DNA from: Sphingobacteriales bacterium
Lineage (GTDB): Bacteria; Bacteroidota; Bacteroidia; Sphingobacteriales; Sphingobacteriaceae
Length of the DNA: 64,000 nucleotides
NCBI GenBank assembly: GCA_014763615.1
Contig: JACXVB010000016.1
Span: 1 to 64,000, forward strand
Direction: 5' to 3'
Every line of letters begins with the position of its first letter. Within the stretch, counting starts at the first letter, position 1. The translations under genes and the position numbers were made by a program. The notes under the pieces are model-generated. The model was not told where the DNA came from, made no database searches, and saw only the letters and a program-made list of their open reading frames with translations. Shown piece after piece: positions 46,733 to 54,766 of this stretch.

Positions 46733-48100
46733 TTATTTGATGTAAACTGTTTTGATGTTCACAAACTCGTGAATACCGAAAGCACTCAACTCTCTTCCAA
46801 AACCAGATTGGTTAATGCCGCCAAAAGGTAAGCGAGGATCTGATTTAACCAACTCATTCACAAAAGCACTACCGGCTTGTAATTGCTTTTTAGCGATGTT
46901 TTCTCCTTTATTAAGGTCTTTAGTAAATACCGCAGAACCTAATCCGAAAACAGAATCATTTGCCACTTTTATGGCTTCGACTTCATCTTTTACCGTAATA
47001 ATTGCCGCTACCGGACCAAATAATTCATCATCATAAGCAGGCATTCCTTTTTTAACTTTTATTAAGATGGTTGCAGGGTAGAAGAATCCTGTTCCTTTCG
47101 GGATTTCTCCTCCTAAAATACATTTGGCTCCTTTTTTTATCGATTTTCTTACTTGTTGATGGAGTTCATCTCTTAAATCTTCTCTAGCTTGCGGACCAAT
47201 TTGGGTTTTCTTATCCATTGGATTCCCTATGAGTTTTGCTGCCATTTTCTGTTTAAAGAGTTGCGTAAATTCTTTAGCTATGGATTTTACTACAATAAAT
47301 CTCTTGGCTGCAATGCAACTTTGGCCATTGTTAATTAATCTAGAGTTTACACAAGTTTCTGCGGCAGCTTCTAGATCAGCATCTTCCAAGATGATATAAG
47401 GGTCACTGCCACCCAATTCTAAAACACATTTTTTCAATTCTTGTCCTGCTTTTTGTGCCACCATTTTCCCTGCAGCAGTGCTTCCGGTAAGGGTTACCGC
47501 TTTAATTAGCGGATGCTCAATAATTGGATTTACATTTTTGCCATTCACCAATAAACTTTGGAATAAATGCTCAGGAAATCCAGCTTCTTTAACTAATTCT
47601 TCAATCGCCAAAGCACAACCACAGACGTTTGAAGCGTGTTTTAGAACACCTGCGTTACCAGCCATTAGGGCAGGAGCTAAGAACCTAAACACTTGCCAAA
47701 AAGGGAAGTTCCATGGCATAATAGCGAGCACTACGCCAATGGGCTCAAAAGCTACAAAACTTTTTGAGGCATCTGTTTTGATTTCTTGATCTTTTAAAAA
47801 TTTCTCTGCATTTTCCGCATAATATTCACAAACCCAAGCACATTTCTCTACCTCTGCAATTCCAGCCAGATAAGGTTTTCCCATTTCTGCGGTCATCAGC
47901 TTTGCTAAACTTTCCTTTTTTTCTTTCAATAGTGCTGCTAATTTCCTCATCAAAAGTGCTCTTTCTGTAAAATCTGTCAATTTCCAACCCAACCAAGCTT
48001 CATGCGTTTGCTCAATTTTTTGATTAATTTCTTTTTTACTGAACTCTTTATAGGTATTGATAATTTCGCCTGTATATGGATTGATACTTTTTAAATTCAT
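46733..48100 (-). CDS. NAD(P)-dependent aldehyde dehydrogenase, succinate-semialdehyde type
   Basis: This 455-residue aldehyde dehydrogenase has PWNFPFWQVFRFLAPALMAGN near 127, the nucleotide-binding GSTAAGKMVAQKAG near 203 and the catalytic Glu in LELGGSDPYIIL near 226. The catalytic Cys is in NNGQSCIAAKR near 260. Wording is closest to succinate-semialdehyde dehydrogenase of the Sad/YneI type (oxidation of succinate semialdehyde to succinate). I chose ATG 48100 (MNLKSINPYTGE), since the longer frame adds 20 residues not seen in the family. It is next to, but not part of, the ars operon. Confidence 0.87.
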   Translation of the reverse strand: MNLKSINPYTGEIINTYKEFSKKEINQKIEQTHEAWLGWKLTDFTERALLMRKLAALLKEKKESLAKLMTAEMGKPYLAGIAEVEKCAWVCEYYAENAEKFLKDQEIKTDASKSFVAFEPIGVVLAIMPWNFPFWQVFRFLAPALMAGNAGVLKHASNVCGCALAIEELVKEAGFPEHLFQSLLVNGKNVNPIIEHPLIKAVTLTGSTAAGKMVAQKAGQELKKCVLELGGSDPYIILEDADLEAAAETCVNSRLINNGQSCIAAKRFIVVKSIAKEFTQLFKQKMAAKLIGNPMDKKTQIGPQAREDLRDELHQQVRKSIKKGAKCILGGEIPKGTGFFYPATILIKVKKGMPAYDDELFGPVAAIITVKDEVEAIKVANDSVFGLGSAVFTKDLNKGENIAKKQLQAGSAFVNELVKSDPRLPFGGINQSGFGRELSAFGIHEFVNIKTVYIK

Positions 48101-48184
48101 GATGGTCTTTTTGTTACTAACAATATGGAGGATATTTTGCTCTTGGAAATTTGAAATCATTTAAAATGATTATCTTAACAAGAT

Positions 48185-49087
48185 ATGAGATTAAAAAGAA
48201 AAATACAATTTGCATTAAAGAAAGCCGATTATCCGGTGATTATTAAAGAGTTATTTTATATACTGGCAGGAATTACTTCCGCAAGTTTTGGTTTAAAGAG
48301 TTTTCTGCTACCCAATCATTTTTTAGATGGTGGAGTGATGGGGATTTCTCTATTACTTAATATCAAAACTGGGTATGCTTTAGGCGCATTAGTGGTGATG
48401 GTGAATATTCCGTTTGTTTTGTTGGGCTCGCAGCAAATCTCTAAAATGTTTGCTTTTAAAACCATTTTAGCCATTTCTGGCCTTGCTTTGATGTTATCAT
48501 TTGATTTTTATCCTATCATCACTTCAGATAAATTATTGATTGCTGTTTTTGGAGGCTTTTTTCTCGGAGCAGGTATTGGTTTAGCCATTAGAGGAGGTGC
48601 TGTAATTGATGGAACAGAAGTTCTGGCTTTATTTATTTCTAAAAAAATTAGTTTAAGCGTAGGAGATATTATTCTGCTGTTTAACATCATGATTTTTAGC
48701 GTGGCTGCTTGGGTAATTAATATTGAAACTGCCCTCTATGCCGTATTAACTTATTTAGCGGCTTCTAAAACTGTAGATTACATTATTCATGGTATTGAAG
48801 AATATATTGGGGTAACCATCATTTCATCCAAAAATGAAGAGATAAGACAAGCCATTATCAAAATTTTAGGAAGAGCAGTCACCATTTATAAAGGTGAAAG
48901 GGGTTATATCAAAAATTTAAGTTTAAAAGAAAGAGAACTGAATATTGTTTTTACAGTAGTTACCAGATTGGAAGTTACCAAACTTAGAAACTTGGTGAAA
49001 AGCCTAGATAAACAAGCTTTTATTGTGATGAATACTGTGGATGATACTTATGGAGGAATGGTAAAACAGCGACCATTAAACGCTTAG
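48185..49087 (+). CDS. YitT family (DUF161/DUF2179) membrane protein
   Basis: This 300-residue protein has about five or six transmembrane helices (residues about 20-210) and a cytoplasmic C-terminal DUF2179 domain (about 210-295, GVTIISSKNEEIRQAIIKILGRAV). GLKSFLLPNHFLDGGVMGISLL and AIRGGAVIDGTEVLALFIS are family segments. Its function is unknown. It is divergent from the aldehyde dehydrogenase gene, 84 nt apart, and convergent with kdsB, 0 nt apart. Confidence 0.88.
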   Translation: MRLKRKIQFALKKADYPVIIKELFYILAGITSASFGLKSFLLPNHFLDGGVMGISLLLNIKTGYALGALVVMVNIPFVLLGSQQISKMFAFKTILAISGLALMLSFDFYPIITSDKLLIAVFGGFFLGAGIGLAIRGGAVIDGTEVLALFISKKISLSVGDIILLFNIMIFSVAAWVINIETALYAVLTYLAASKTVDYIIHGIEEYIGVTIISSKNEEIRQAIIKILGRAVTIYKGERGYIKNLSLKERELNIVFTVVTRLEVTKLRNLVKSLDKQAFIVMNTVDDTYGGMVKQRPLNA

Positions 49088-49840
49088 TTACTTTTTCTTT
49101 TTTGAATTCAGTGTAGCTAAAACTCTCTCCACATCATCAGGAGAATCAATGGCCAAGCTTTCGCTTTTTGTTTGTGCAACTTTAATCTTATATCCACTCT
49201 CTATCCATCTTAATTGTTCTAACATTTCGGCTTTTTCTAAATTCCCAATTGGAATTTTTGAAATGATTCCTAAAGTGGTGGTTCTATAACCATAAATACC
49301 GATGTGTTTATAGAAAGTGTGTTTGCTCAATAAATCTTCCGGAGCAACATTTTTAAGATAAGGAATGACTTGCCGGCTGAAATAAATGGCTTCAGATCTC
49401 TTATTGATGATAACTTTGGGTGTATTTGGATTAAAAAGTTCTTCTGCTGTTTCGATTTTTTTCACAAGTGTAGCCAACTCTGTAGAAATATCATTAAAAC
49501 AACTGGCCAATAAATTTATTTGTTTAGGATCTATTAGCGGTTCATCTCCTTGTATGTTGATGATGGCATCAAAACCAATCATCTTTTTTGAAACTTCAGC
49601 ACAACGGTCGGTACCACTTTGGTGTTTATCTGAAGTCATGATAACATTTCCTTTAAAAGCTTTCACCGCTTTAAAAATACGTTCATCATCAGTGGCAACT
49701 ACCACATCAGCTAAAGAAGAAGCTTTTTGGGCTTGTTCATAAACCCTTCTAATCATGGTTTTCCCAGCCAAATCAATTAACGGTTTGCCCGGAAAACGTG
49801 TAGAAGCATATCTTGCGGGTATGATTCCTAAGATATTCAT
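49088..49840 (-). CDS. kdsB: 3-deoxy-manno-octulosonate cytidylyltransferase
   Basis: This 250-residue enzyme activates Kdo with CTP for lipopolysaccharide. The opening IIPARYASTRFPGKPL is the CMP-Kdo synthetase signature; VVVATDDERI near 47 and INIQGDEPLI near 95 complete it. I chose ATG 49840 (MNILGIIPARY); the longer frame starts at TTG. Kdo-using enzymes are common in Bacteroidota. The stop adjoins the YitT gene on the other strand. Confidence 0.95.
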   Translation of the reverse strand: MNILGIIPARYASTRFPGKPLIDLAGKTMIRRVYEQAQKASSLADVVVATDDERIFKAVKAFKGNVIMTSDKHQSGTDRCAEVSKKMIGFDAIINIQGDEPLIDPKQINLLASCFNDISTELATLVKKIETAEELFNPNTPKVIINKRSEAIYFSRQVIPYLKNVAPEDLLSKHTFYKHIGIYGYRTTTLGIISKIPIGNLEKAEMLEQLRWIESGYKIKVAQTKSESLAIDSPDDVERVLATLNSKKKK

Positions 49841-49852
49841 TAGCAATGGAGT

Positions 49853-50467
49853 TTAAAATAAACCGTTAATTTCTCTTTCAATATTTTCGATAATAAAACC
49901 TAAATCCTCAGGGTTGTTTGCAAAATCTAATTTATCTTTATCTAAGATTAATAGCTTTCCTTGTTTATAGCCTTTAATCCAACGATCGTACTTCTCATTT
50001 AATTTCTGAAGATAATCAATTCTGATGCTGGCTTCATACTCTCTGCCTCTTCTCTGGATGTTTTCTACCAAGGTAGGAACAGAAGCTTTCAGATAAATCA
50101 ATAGATCTGGGGGATTGATAAAGGAAGTAATATTGTCAAATATAGAACGATAGTTTTCGTAATCTCTTGTGGTCATCAAGCCCATTTCATGCAAATTTTC
50201 TGCAAAAATGTGTGCATCTTCATAAATGGTTCTGTCTTGTATGATGTCTTTATCTCCTTTTTGAATTTCTTTGATTTGCTGAAAACGACTATTTAAAAAA
50301 TAGATTTGCAGATTAAAACTCCATCTTTTCATATCGCTATAAAAATCCTCTAGGTAAGGATTTTGATCAACAGCCTCATACATGGCCTCCCAGTTATAAT
50401 TTTTGGCTAATAATTCAGTTAAAGTTGTTTTTCCGGCGCCAATATTTCCAACAATTGCAATATGCAT
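49853..50467 (-). CDS. Deoxynucleoside kinase family protein
   Basis: This 204-residue protein has the P-loop GNIGAGKTTLTELLAKN at 7-23 and the substrate-binding DRTIYEDAHIFAENLHEMG near 78. The LID region with RRGREYEASIRIDYLQ near 134 also matches. These fit the deoxyadenosine/deoxyguanosine kinase-like family that salvages deoxynucleosides. Which base is used is not clear. It lies 12 nt upstream of kdsB and may share its transcript. Confidence 0.87.
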   Translation of the reverse strand: MHIAIVGNIGAGKTTLTELLAKNYNWEAMYEAVDQNPYLEDFYSDMKRWSFNLQIYFLNSRFQQIKEIQKGDKDIIQDRTIYEDAHIFAENLHEMGLMTTRDYENYRSIFDNITSFINPPDLLIYLKASVPTLVENIQRRGREYEASIRIDYLQKLNEKYDRWIKGYKQGKLLILDKDKLDFANNPEDLGFIIENIEREINGLF

Positions 50468-50515
50468 AATTCTTTAAATGATCTATCTAAAATTCAACAA
50501 GTTTTAAATCTAATA

Positions 50516-51514
50516 TTAAAATGCTTTAAAGCCAATAATTTCTTTCACTTCTTTAATTGTTTTTGCCGCACTTTCTCTGGCTTTAATAGCGCCATGCTTA
50601 GCCACTTGTCTTAAAAATCTATCATCTTTAGAAATATCTTCAATTTTTTCTCTGATAGGTTGAGTAGAGATGATCATATCTTCTGCTAATTGCTTTTTAA
50701 AATCACCATATCTGATTTGGCATTTGTTGTATAAATCATCAAAATGTTGCAGCGTATCTGCTGATGAAACTACCTTCATCAAATCAAAAAGATTTTGAAT
50801 TTCTTGAGGTTTTTCTTGGTTTTCTTGTGTCGGACCAGCGTCTGTTACTGCTCTCATTACTTTTTTTCTGATGATTTCAGGCGAATCAGATAAATAAATA
50901 GCATTCATTTCTCCTTCAGATTTCCCCATTTTTCCTTTCCCATCTAAACCTGGGATTTTAATCAAATCACTGCTATAATTAAAAGCGTAAGGTTCTTTAA
51001 AATATTCTGTTTTATAAAGATGGTTAAAACGGTTTCCAAAAGTTCTGGCCATTTCTAAATGTTGCTCTTGATCTTTCCCAACCGGAACTTTAGTCGCATG
51101 ATGAATCAAAATATCTGCAGCCATCAATACCGGATAGGTTAATAAACCAGCGTTCACATTATCTGGATTGGCTCTTACTTTATCTTTAAATGATGTGGCT
51201 CTTTCCAGTTCACCCAGATAAGCATTCATATTCATGAATAAATACAGTTCGGCAATTTCTGGCACATCAGATTGGATATAAAGTGTTGTTTTCTCCGGAT
51301 CTAAGCCAGCAGCCAAATACTCTACTAAAACCTGTTTTACGTTTCCATGTAAATTATCTGGAGTGGGGTGGGTAGTTAATGAATGATAATCTGCTATAAA
51401 AAAAAAGCAGTTATAATCATATTGCATTTTCACAAAATTATTTACAGCACCATAATAGTTCCCAAGGTGCAATTTTCCGGTCGATCTGATTCCGCTAACA
51501 ACAGTTTCCATCAT
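50516..51514 (-). CDS. trpS: Tryptophanyl-tRNA synthetase
   Basis: This 332-residue class I synthetase has the HIGH-like motif TGKLHLGNYYGAV near 12, the Trp-binding YPVLMAADILIHHATKVPVGKDQEQHLE (parts visible near 121-148) and a KMSKS-like motif KGKMGKSEGEMNAI near 195. Length is normal. Two ATGs (51514 and 51511) are in tandem. It is divergent from plsC with only 36 nt between start codons, and TACTTTCG on its strand just upstream is a near match to the -7 box. Confidence 0.95.
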   Translation of the reverse strand: MMETVVSGIRSTGKLHLGNYYGAVNNFVKMQYDYNCFFFIADYHSLTTHPTPDNLHGNVKQVLVEYLAAGLDPEKTTLYIQSDVPEIAELYLFMNMNAYLGELERATSFKDKVRANPDNVNAGLLTYPVLMAADILIHHATKVPVGKDQEQHLEMARTFGNRFNHLYKTEYFKEPYAFNYSSDLIKIPGLDGKGKMGKSEGEMNAIYLSDSPEIIRKKVMRAVTDAGPTQENQEKPQEIQNLFDLMKVVSSADTLQHFDDLYNKCQIRYGDFKKQLAEDMIISTQPIREKIEDISKDDRFLRQVAKHGAIKARESAAKTIKEVKEIIGFKAF

Positions 51515-51537
51515 GTCGCGAAAGTACAGAAAATTTC

Positions 51538-51545
51538 TATTTTTG
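51538..51545 (+). promoter_or_regulatory. Candidate -7 box for plsC-like gene
   Basis: TATTTTTG is an exact TAnnTTTG match, 5 nt before the ATG at 51551. A -33 element would lie inside trpS. The transcript would be leaderless or nearly so. Confidence 0.45.
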
Positions 51546-51550
51546 AGCCG

Positions 51551-52285
51551 ATGAAAAGAATTTTAAGGCAATGTATGTATCGGTGGCATTACCTCATGAT
51601 TGGGTTGTTTTTCATCCTTACTTACCCGTTTTTATACCTTTTTTCTAGAAGGCAAAGTCTTTATCCACAGCTTAATATCATCAGAAAAATTTGCGCTTTT
51701 TTTCCTTCCGCTTTAAGCGGGATATTTTACAAAATAAGCTATGAAGAACAGATAGATTGGAGCAAAACTTATATTATTTGCCCTAATCATTCTTCTAACA
51801 TGGATATTTTTGCCATGAGTTTGGTGCCTAAAAACAACTTTTTTTTTCTAGGTAAAGAAGAATTATTGAAAAACCCATTTACTGCAAGATATTTTAAAAC
51901 CATTGATATTCCGATTAATCGGGATAGTAAAATCGCTTCTTTTAAAGCATTTAAGAAAACATCAGAAAGAATTTTGGATGGGATGACGCCTATAATATTC
52001 CCAGAAGGGAAAATAGGAGATGAGTTTCCCCCTATTTTACATCCATTTAAAAACGGACCTTTTCGTTTAGCCATAGAACATCAAATCCCAATTATCCCCA
52101 TCACCATTCTTGATAACTGGAAAATTTGTTGGGATGATGGAAAAGCCTTTGGCATAAAGTCTGGTATTTCCAGAGTTTATATTCATCAACCTATAGAAAC
52201 CAAAGGATTAAAAATAGAAGACGACGAACACTTAAAAGAGCTAGTTTATCAAAAAATAAGCGCTAAATTAGAATACAAGTTATAA
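51551..52285 (+). CDS. 1-acyl-sn-glycerol-3-phosphate acyltransferase (PlsC family)
   Basis: This 244-residue protein makes phosphatidic acid from lysophosphatidate. A hydrophobic N-terminal helix (about 12-32) anchors it in the membrane. The acyltransferase motifs are CPNHSSNMDIF (NHxxxxD) near 76, IPINRDSKIASFKAF near 120 and the FPEGKIGDEFPP (EGT-like, here EGK) near 157. I chose ATG 51551 (MKRILRQCMYRW), which sits immediately after the candidate promoter; the longer frame runs back through trpS on the opposite strand. gatC follows after 32 nt. Confidence 0.85.
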   Translation: MKRILRQCMYRWHYLMIGLFFILTYPFLYLFSRRQSLYPQLNIIRKICAFFPSALSGIFYKISYEEQIDWSKTYIICPNHSSNMDIFAMSLVPKNNFFFLGKEELLKNPFTARYFKTIDIPINRDSKIASFKAFKKTSERILDGMTPIIFPEGKIGDEFPPILHPFKNGPFRLAIEHQIPIIPITILDNWKICWDDGKAFGIKSGISRVYIHQPIETKGLKIEDDEHLKELVYQKISAKLEYKL

Positions 52286-52317
52286 ATTAGCACCATCAAC
52301 AAATAATTGCATTTAAT

Positions 52318-52608
52318 ATGAAGATTGATAAAGCTACAGTAGATAAAATTGCTCATCTCGCTCGTTTAGAATTAACCGAGGCAGAAAAGGAGCGTTCTAT
52401 TGAAGAATTAAGTGAAATTCTAAGCTTTATGGCAAAACTCAATGAGTTAGATACTGATGGAGTTAAACCTTTGATTTATATGAATGATGCGGTAAATGTA
52501 TTACGTAAAGACGAAGTAATACAAGAGATGACCAGAGCAGAAGCTTTAAGTAATGCGCCTTTAAAAAACGACGAGTATTTTAAAGTGGCTAAAGTCATTC
52601 AAAAATAA
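52318..52608 (+). CDS. gatC: Asp-tRNA(Asn)/Glu-tRNA(Gln) amidotransferase subunit C
   Basis: This 96-residue GatC subunit stabilises the GatCAB transamidase. The opening VDKIAHLARLELTEAEK and the segment LNELDTDGVKPLIYMNDAVNVLRKDE are typical. gatA and gatB are not in this window. It lies between the acyltransferase and an ABC ATPase gene on the same strand. Confidence 0.9.
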   Translation: MKIDKATVDKIAHLARLELTEAEKERSIEELSEILSFMAKLNELDTDGVKPLIYMNDAVNVLRKDEVIQEMTRAEALSNAPLKNDEYFKVAKVIQK

Positions 52609-52649
52609 TTTCAAAAAAAGATTTCTTTTCTATGTAACAAAAGCTATGC

Positions 52650-52679
52650 TTTGGCTGTCTTAACACCAAAATAGTTTTT
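52650..52679 (+). promoter_or_regulatory. Candidate promoter of the MacB-type ABC ATPase gene
   Basis: TTTG at 52650-52653 and TAGTTTTT (one mismatch to TAnnTTTG) at 52672-52679 are 18 nt apart. The ATG follows immediately at 52680, so transcription would begin within or beside the start codon. Confidence 0.35.
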
Positions 52680-53402
52680 ATGCAGCCACTCATCACTATT
52701 AAAGATTTAGGAAGAAAATATGTTATCGGTGCCGAGACCATTCATGCGTTAAAATCGGTTTCCTTAAATATTTATAAAGGCGAGTTTGTGGCTTTAATGG
52801 GACCATCTGGTTCTGGTAAATCTACTTTAATGAACTTGCTGGGTTGTTTAGATACGCCTACCAAAGGCGAATATATTCTTAATGGAATCAATGTTAGCCA
52901 AATGACCGATAGTGAATTGGCTGAGGTGAGAAATAAAGAAATTGGCTTCGTGTTTCAAACTTTTAACCTTTTACCAAGATCAACCGCACAAGACAATGTG
53001 GCTTTACCATTGATTTATGCGGGTGTGAAAAAGAAGGATAGAGATGAACGTTCTAAAACTGCATTGGAGAATGTAGGTTTAGGCAATCGTATTCATCATA
53101 AACCGAATGAACTTTCTGGTGGTCAGCGCCAAAGGGTAGCTGTTGCCAGAGCTTTAATTAACAACCCTTCAATTATTTTGGCCGATGAGCCTACCGGAAA
53201 TTTAGATACCAAAACGTCTATAGAAATTATGGGTTTGATAGAAGAAATTCATTCTAAAGGGAATACCATTATCATTGTTACCCACGAGGAAGATATTGCA
53301 CAACATGCACATCGGATTGTGAGAATGCGAGATGGATTAATCGAGGAAGATTATTTAAATCAAGATATTAAAACAGTTTCCTCAAAATTGAGTGCACTTT
53401 AA
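52680..53402 (+). CDS. ABC transporter ATP-binding protein, MacB/LolD-type
   Basis: This 240-residue ATPase has Walker [16 protein letters not shown] near 40, signature [15 protein letters not shown] near 143, Walker [14 protein letters not shown] near 163 and H-loop [12 protein letters not shown] near 200. The [20 protein letters not shown] wording and the [13 protein letters not shown] segment fit the MacB-type family that pairs with FtsX-like permeases. A matching permease gene lies 3.3 kb away at 56696 on the same strand and is the probable partner. Confidence 0.88.
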   Translation: MQPLITIKDLGRKYVIGAETIHALKSVSLNIYKGEFVALMGPSGSGKSTLMNLLGCLDTPTKGEYILNGINVSQMTDSELAEVRNKEIGFVFQTFNLLPRSTAQDNVALPLIYAGVKKKDRDERSKTALENVGLGNRIHHKPNELSGGQRQRVAVARALINNPSIILADEPTGNLDTKTSIEIMGLIEEIHSKGNTIIIVTHEEDIAQHAHRIVRMRDGLIEEDYLNQDIKTVSSKLSAL

Positions 53403-53500
53403 ATTTGTTTTTAGTTTAAGTTTGGAGGTGAGCTCATTGAAGATGCTCACCTTTTTTATTAAACAATTTCGCATTATAGCTGTAGTAGAGTAAATTCAAT

Positions 53501-53508
53501 TATTTTTG
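53501..53508 (+). promoter_or_regulatory. Candidate -7 box for the adenosyltransferase gene
   Basis: TATTTTTG is an exact TAnnTTTG match, 29 nt upstream of the ATG at 53538, in the gap following the ABC ATPase gene. No clear -33 TTTG is seen. Confidence 0.4.
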
Positions 53509-53537
53509 CATTTACAATTTAGATTCAAAGCCCATCC

Positions 53538-54086
53538 ATGAAAATTTATACTAAAACCGGAGATAAAGGATATACATCACTTATTGGAGGTACAAGAGTG
53601 CCTAAACACCATATTAGAATTGAAGCTTACGGTACAGTTGATGAACTTAATTCATACATCGGTTTGATAAAAGATCAAGCTATTGCGGAGGAGGATAAAA
53701 ATACTTTAAAAGAAATTCAAGATAGATTATTTACTATCGGTTCTACTTTAGCTTCTGATCCTGAAAAATCAAAAATGAAAATCCCAGACTTAAAAGAAAG
53801 TGATGTGGTATTTTTAGAGCAAGAAATGGATAGGATGAATCTGTTGCTTCCAGAATTGAAACATTTTATACTTCCTGGAGGTAATACTGCCGCTTCTTAT
53901 GGGCATATTGCAAGGTGCGTTTGTAGAAGAGCAGAAAGAATTGTAGTGCATTTAAGTGATCTCGAATTTGTGGATGAAAAGGTGATAATCTACCTTAATA
54001 GGTTGTCAGATTATCTTTTTACCTTAAGTAGAAAGATTACCTATGATCAACAAAATGAGGAAAATATCTGGTTACCAAGAGTTTAA
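53538..54086 (+). CDS. Cob(I)alamin adenosyltransferase, PduO type
   Basis: This 182-residue enzyme adenosylates cobalamin. The opening KIYTKTGDKGYTSLIGGTRVPK, shown here by its first residues TKTGDKGYTSL, is the PduO ATP-binding P-loop signature; VDELNSYIGLIKD near 35 and RCVCRRAERIVVHL near 124, with the substrate-binding Arg and Glu, also match. No cobalamin riboswitch was recognised upstream. The start ATG fits the family. Confidence 0.92.
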   Translation: MKIYTKTGDKGYTSLIGGTRVPKHHIRIEAYGTVDELNSYIGLIKDQAIAEEDKNTLKEIQDRLFTIGSTLASDPEKSKMKIPDLKESDVVFLEQEMDRMNLLLPELKHFILPGGNTAASYGHIARCVCRRAERIVVHLSDLEFVDEKVIIYLNRLSDYLFTLSRKITYDQQNEENIWLPRV

Positions 54087-54127
54087 TAATTGTTGAAAAC
54101 TTTTTTAGTAAAGCTTGATTTTTAATA

Positions 54128-54135
54128 TAGATTTG
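54128..54135 (+). promoter_or_regulatory. Candidate -7 box for the DUF2795 gene
   Basis: TAGATTTG matches TAnnTTTG exactly, 28 nt upstream of the ATG at 54164. Confidence 0.4.
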
Positions 54136-54163
54136 CAAAAATTAAAAAATAAATTCTAAGAAT

Positions 54164-54385
54164 ATGTATTGGACATTAGAATTAGCATCACATCTGGAAG
54201 ACGCCCCATGGCCAGCTACCAAAGACGAATTAATTGATTATGGAATTCGTTCTGGTGCTCCGGTAGAAGTAATTGAAAACCTACAAGCATTAGAAGACGA
54301 TGGTGAGCCATATGAAAATATTGAGGAAATTTGGCCTGATTATCCAACCAAGGACGACTTCTTCTTCAACGAAGATGAATATTAA
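54164..54385 (+). CDS. DUF2795 domain protein, small and acidic
   Basis: This 73-residue acidic protein reads MYWTLELASHLEDAPWPATK at its start, then LIDYGIRSGAPVEVIENLQALED, and ends EEIWPDYPTKDDFFFNEDEY. The pattern fits the DUF2795 family, which is widespread in Bacteroidota and of unknown function. There is a clean upstream -7 box and a perfect terminator downstream, so it is a stand-alone transcript. Confidence 0.8.
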   Translation: MYWTLELASHLEDAPWPATKDELIDYGIRSGAPVEVIENLQALEDDGEPYENIEEIWPDYPTKDDFFFNEDEY

Positions 54386-54387
54386 AG

Positions 54388-54420
54388 AAAAAGGACTCAA
54401 TAGCTATTGAGTCCTTTTTT
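54388..54420 (+). terminator. Terminator after the DUF2795 gene
   Basis: A perfect hairpin has arms AGGACTCAATAG/CTATTGAGTCCT with no or minimal loop, A-rich flank before and T6 after, starting 3 nt after the stop. Confidence 0.92.
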
Positions 54421-54524
54421 GTATGCTATCTACTACACTTCTTCATCCTAAGAAATCCCTAAATATCTTTTTCAAATACCCTTTAAAGCTATTTTACACT
54501 TCTGGTCTGGTTTTGGTTAATCTA

Positions 54525-54545
54525 TTAACAAATAGTATTTGTTAA
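54525..54545. promoter_or_regulatory. Perfect 21-bp palindrome, candidate operator
   Basis: Arms TTAACAAATA and TATTTGTTAA flank a single central G. It lies 18 nt before the ATG of a small membrane protein. A TTTG at 54512-54515 lies 18 nt upstream of the TA at 54533-54534, so the palindrome covers the likely -7 region. A dimeric repressor site is a reasonable reading; no T-run makes it a terminator. Confidence 0.5.
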
Positions 54546-54562
54546 ACCTTAAAAAATTAATC

Positions 54563-54715
54563 ATGGGAAATTTACTTTATTTTATTGCAGTTATTTTAAT
54601 TATCCTATGGATATTTGGGTTTGTAATTTCCCCTTTTGGCGGAAATTTAATTCATATTTTATTGGTAATCGCTATTATTGCGATACTTTTAAGAATTATA
54701 AAAGGAGCAGCTTAA
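54563..54715 (+). CDS. Small two-helix membrane protein (lmo0937-like)
   Basis: This is a 50-residue protein. It reads MGNLLYFIAVILIILWIFGF followed by VISPFGGNLIHILLVIAIIA and ends LLRIIKGAA. Two transmembrane helices are separated by a FGGNLIH-type turn; such lmo0937-like proteins are widespread and often stress-induced, but their function is unknown. It is preceded by a perfect palindrome and followed by a terminator. It is too short for a default ORF cutoff. Confidence 0.75.
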   Translation: MGNLLYFIAVILIILWIFGFVISPFGGNLIHILLVIAIIAILLRIIKGAA

Positions 54716-54735
54716 GTAATTTATTAGTTAAATCG

Positions 54736-54766
54736 AAAAAGAGATTATCAAATAATCTCTTTTTTT
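54736..54766. terminator. Terminator after the small membrane protein gene
   Basis: A hairpin has arms GAGATTAT/ATAATCTC and a 3-nt loop, A5 before and T7 after, in the convergent gap to ispD. It overlaps the ispD stop side on the minus strand and can act on both. Confidence 0.85.

Noticed and set aside
51383-51550. N-terminal extension of the PlsC-like protein
   Set aside because: It would run back through trpS on the other strand and adds 56 residues before the membrane helix. The ATG at 51551 directly follows a -7 box.
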